Shown here: piece after piece, positions 61,172 to 64,000 of the stretch
Layout of the letters: each line of letters opens with the position of its first letter
Numbering within the stretch: the first letter of the stretch is position 1
Origin: Microbispora amethystogenes
Lineage (GTDB): Bacteria > Actinomycetota > Actinomycetes > Streptosporangiales > Streptosporangiaceae
Reading direction: 5' to 3'
Length of the DNA stretch: 64,000 bases
NCBI RefSeq assembly: GCF_016863015.1
Contig: NZ_BOOB01000037.1
Location: forward strand, 62,001 to 126,000
Made by a program: the position numbers and the translations under genes
Notes under the pieces: generated by a model
Databases searched by the model: none
What the model saw: the letters and a program-made list of their open reading frames with translations, nothing else
Told to the model about the DNA's origin: nothing

Positions 61172-64000
61172 ATGGCAGTCATGTTCCGGGTGCTCGGCCC
61201 GGTCGAGGCGTACGTCGACGGCGTCCCCGTCGACCTCGGCGGGCCGAGGCCGCGGCTGCTGATGGCGCGCCTGCTGATCGCCGGGGGCGCAACGGTGTCG
61301 GTGGACGCGATCCTCGACGACCTGTACGACGGCGCCCCTCCGCCCCGCGCGCTGAGCACCCTGCACAGCTACGTCTCCGTCCTGCGCCGGGTGTTAGAGC
61401 CGGGGCGCGCGCCCCGCACCCCGTCGTCGGTCCTGATCAGCCGCCCGCCCGGGTACGCCCTCGGCCCGCACGAGGTGGACGCCGAGGAGTTCCTGCGGCT
61501 GGCCAGGGCCGGCGAGCCCGAACGCGCGCTCACCCTGTGGCGTGGCGCGCCATACGAGGAGTTCGGCGACGTTCCCTGGCTCCGGCCGGAGATCGAGCGG
61601 CTGGCCGAGGCCCGCCTGGTGACCCGGGAGCGGCTGCTGCAGGGGCGGGTCGGCGACCCGCACGTGGTGGGTGAGCTGGAGGCCCTGGTTGCCGAGCACC
61701 CCCTCCGGGAAGGGCTGTGGGAGCTGCTCGCCCGCACGCTCTACGCACTCGGACGGCAGGCGGACGCGCTGGAGGCGCTGCGTACGGCCCGCGCCCGGCT
61801 GGCCGGTGAGCTCGGCCTGGACCCCGGCCCCGCGCTGCGGCGGCTGGAGGAGGCGATCCTCACCCAGGACCCGGCTCTGGACCGTGCCCCGGCTCTTGTT
61901 CCGGACCCGCCTCCCGTACGGATCGGCGTAGGAATCGGTGCGGTCCCCGGCGGCGGGCACGCGGAGGGGACGTCGCCGGAACGGCGGGCCGTCGGCCGGG
62001 AGAGCCAGCTCGACCGGCTGGCCGGACTGGCGCACGACGTGGCCCGGGGGGCGACCCGGGGGCCGGGACTCGCGGTGATCTCGGGCGAGCCGGGGATCGG
62101 CAAGACGTGGCTCGCGGAGGCGTTCGCGGAGCGGCTGACCGCCGACGGCTGGCAGGTCGCGTGGGGCCGGTGCCACGAGACGTCGGGCGCCCCCGCCCTG
62201 TGGCCCTGGCAGCAGGTCGCCCGGGACCTCGGCGAGCGCGTGCCCCCACCGGCCGCGTGGGCCGCCTCCCTGCGGGTGCTGCTCGGCGGCTCCCCCGGCG
62301 TCCCCCTCAGCAACTCCCCCGCCGAGGCGGGCGAGGCCCGGTTCCTGCTGCACCAGGCCACGGCGGCGTACCTGCAGACGGTCGCCGCCGGCCGCCCGCT
62401 CCTCGTGGTGATCGAGGACCTCCAGTGGGCCGACGCGGCCTCACTGGGCCTGCTGTCGGACCTCGCGCCGCTGCTGCGCGGCGCGATCGCGATCGTGGTC
62501 ACCGTGCGCTCCGGCGAGGGCTCCCCCGCCGTGTACGACGCGCTCGGCCTCCTCGGACGGCACGACGCCCTCCGCCTCCCACTGGCCGGGCTCGACCCCG
62601 CCTCGGTGGCGGAGCTGTCGGGCCTGCGCGACCCGGTGAGCGTCGCGGCGCTCGCCGAGCGCACCAGGGGCAACCCGCTGTTCGTCCGCGAGACCCTCCG
62701 CCTGGCCGAGGACCAGGGCCTCGAACGGGCGCTCACGGGGGTGCCCGAGGGGCTGGCCGACGTGCTACGCCGCCGCCTGCTGAACCTCCCCGCCCCGTTC
62801 CGTCCCGCCGTCGACGCCGCGGCGGTGCTCGGCGCGGGCGCGGACCGGTCGCTGCTCGCCGAGGTCGCCGGGACGGCCGCCAAGACGGGCACCGGGACCG
62901 CGGCCGTGATGGATGTGGACGAGGCGCTCGACGCCGCGATCGCCATGCGGATCCTCGGCGAGGACCTGCGGTTCACCCACGACCTGGCCAGGGAGACGGT
63001 CTACGCCGACATCCCGCTCCGTGGGCGCGCCGCTCTGCACCTGGCCGCGCTGCGGGCGCTGGAACGGCGGCCGGGGTCGGATCTCGCGCTGCTGGCCCGG
63101 CACGCGCTGGCGGCGGGGCCGGAGGCCGCGGCGGACGCGGTGCGCTGGGCGTCGGCCACGGCGCGGCAGGCGGCCGGCCGGTACGCCCACGAGGACGCCG
63201 CGCAGTGGTGGCGCCGGGCGGTCGAGGCACACGGGACGCTTCCCGGCGCCGACCCGCGCGATCACGTCGAACTGCTGCTGGAGCTGGTCCGGGCGCAGCT
63301 CGCCGCCGGTGACGGCTTCACGGCCCGGCAGACCCGCGCGGAGGCGGTGCTCGCCGCCGACCGGTCGGGCGGCCCGCTGCTCGCCGCGCGGGCGCTGACC
63401 AGCCTGGACGCCCCCGGACTGTGGAAGTTCTACACCTACGGCGACGTCGAGCTGCACACCGTGCGGCGGATCGAGGAGGCTCTCGCCGAGCTGCCGGAGG
63501 AGGACTCCGAGCTGCGCTGCCGCCTGCTCGGCTGCCTGGGGATGGAACGTTACGACGGCTCCGCCGACCCCCGGTGCGACAGCGCCACGGCCGAGGCGCT
63601 GGCGATGGCCCGCCGTCTGACCGCCTCGGGGAAGGCCGGCCCGGAACTGCTGGCCATCACCCTGAACGCCCGGTATCTGGGCGTCCAGCTCCCCGAGCAC
63701 ATGCCGGAGCTCGACGCGATCGGCGAGGAGCTCACCCGGCTCGGGCTGCCCGGATTCGAGCTGCTCGGCCACATGATCAGGGAGCGGACCCGGCTGGAGC
63801 TGTTCGACGTGGCGGGCGCCGACCGGGCCGCCGAGCGGGCGGGCGTGCTGGTGGAGCGGCTCGACCTCCCCTGGCCCCGGTTCCAGCACCTCATCTGGAC
63901 CGGCACCCGGCGTCTGCTCGACGGCGACTTCGAGGGCGCCGCCAACGCGTACGCCGCGGCGGCCGAGGCCGGTGAACGGCTCAACCTGTGGCACACCGCC
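61172..64000 (+). CDS. SARP/AfsR-like regulator with BTAD and AAA ATPase domains (partial, 3' end missing)
   Basis: 943 codons remain open to the window end. N-terminal OmpR-type winged helix (FRVLGPVEAYVDGVPVDLGGPRPRLLMARLLI, then ALSTLHSYVSVLRRVLEPG), a bacterial transcriptional activation domain (VDAEEFLRLARAGEPERALTLWRGAPYEEFGD ... ALYALGRQADALEALRTARARLAGELGLDPGPALRRLE, ~95-245), then an AAA/STAND ATPase with Walker A GEPGIGKT (residues ~305-312) and Walker B VVIEDLQWAD. TPR-like helices follow. Such proteins activate secondary-metabolite clusters, which would lie beyond the right edge. Leaderless ATG 61172. Confidence 0.9.
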   Translation, partial: MAVMFRVLGPVEAYVDGVPVDLGGPRPRLLMARLLIAGGATVSVDAILDDLYDGAPPPRALSTLHSYVSVLRRVLEPGRAPRTPSSVLISRPPGYALGPHEVDAEEFLRLARAGEPERALTLWRGAPYEEFGDVPWLRPEIERLAEARLVTRERLLQGRVGDPHVVGELEALVAEHPLREGLWELLARTLYALGRQADALEALRTARARLAGELGLDPGPALRRLEEAILTQDPALDRAPALVPDPPPVRIGVGIGAVPGGGHAEGTSPERRAVGRESQLDRLAGLAHDVARGATRGPGLAVISGEPGIGKTWLAEAFAERLTADGWQVAWGRCHETSGAPALWPWQQVARDLGERVPPPAAWAASLRVLLGGSPGVPLSNSPAEAGEARFLLHQATAAYLQTVAAGRPLLVVIEDLQWADAASLGLLSDLAPLLRGAIAIVVTVRSGEGSPAVYDALGLLGRHDALRLPLAGLDPASVAELSGLRDPVSVAALAERTRGNPLFVRETLRLAEDQGLERALTGVPEGLADVLRRRLLNLPAPFRPAVDAAAVLGAGADRSLLAEVAGTAAKTGTGTAAVMDVDEALDAAIAMRILGEDLRFTHDLARETVYADIPLRGRAALHLAALRALERRPGSDLALLARHALAAGPEAAADAVRWASATARQAAGRYAHEDAAQWWRRAVEAHGTLPGADPRDHVELLLELVRAQLAAGDGFTARQTRAEAVLAADRSGGPLLAARALTSLDAPGLWKFYTYGDVELHTVRRIEEALAELPEEDSELRCRLLGCLGMERYDGSADPRCDSATAEALAMARRLTASGKAGPELLAITLNARYLGVQLPEHMPELDAIGEELTRLGLPGFELLGHMIRERTRLELFDVAGADRAAERAGVLVERLDLPWPRFQHLIWTGTRRLLDGDFEGAANAYAAAAEAGERLNLWHTA

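Overview
The window is very GC-rich, gene-dense actinobacterial DNA. Classical menaquinone genes, a garA/FtsR/gcvP block arranged as in mycobacteria, FAD-dependent thymidylate synthase, GTG starts, and many start codons placed 6-7 nt after a TANNNT-type -10 box (leaderless mRNAs) point to a filamentous actinomycete. A Streptosporangiales-type genome (Nonomuraea, Microbispora, Streptosporangium relatives) is my inference; nothing in the window fixes the genus. I see no rRNA, tRNA, CRISPR array, transposase or phage module.

Layout. 1-3.4 kb: the tail of an ABC exporter ATPase, its permease, a histidine kinase/response regulator pair and a CGNR regulator. 3.4-16.2 kb: menaquinone genes (menF, menD, divergent menB and menE) mixed with two secreted SGNH esterases, an IMPACT-family protein, a very long DUF222-HNH protein, YnfA-like and DedA membrane proteins. 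16.3-21.7 kb: a group 1/2 sigma-70 factor behind an ECF-type promoter, a TetR regulator and small conserved proteins. 21.7-27.4 kb: gcvP behind a tandem glycine riboswitch, two MerR regulators, a DUF151 nuclease and garA. 27.6-30.7 kb: a fused nucleotidyltransferase/phosphomannomutase-like protein and a CDP-alcohol phosphatidyltransferase.

30.7-37.8 kb is the most interesting part: a compact cassette for a ribosomally made, modified peptide. It has a 50-aa precursor with a double-glycine leader, an ATP-grasp ligase, a PpiC/SurA-like maturation protein, a 58-aa HlyD-anchor-like protein and a C39-peptidase ABC exporter. The genes are coupled by GTGA or longer overlaps. A two-component system lies upstream. 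A 32-bp imperfect direct repeat marks both ends of the cassette (30740 and 35452).

37.9-45 kb: a methyltransferase, acyl-CoA dehydrogenase, an alpha/beta hydrolase, a class I amidotransferase-like protein whose nucleophile Cys is Ser, a flavohemoglobin, a BNR-repeat protein and thyX. 45-48 kb: a decayed LacI-type regulator beside a secreted beta-helix glycosidase with a CBM2. 48-57 kb: amidohydrolases, a fused anthranilate synthase with a Trp leader peptide and attenuator, a CocE-type hydrolase, and a DUF3311/sodium-solute symporter pair. 57-64 kb: a secreted four-repeat protein, a duplicated 83-bp noncoding element, a LacI-type operator before a Tat-exported GH127 beta-L-arabinofuranosidase, and the start of a SARP/ATPase regulator that runs off the end.
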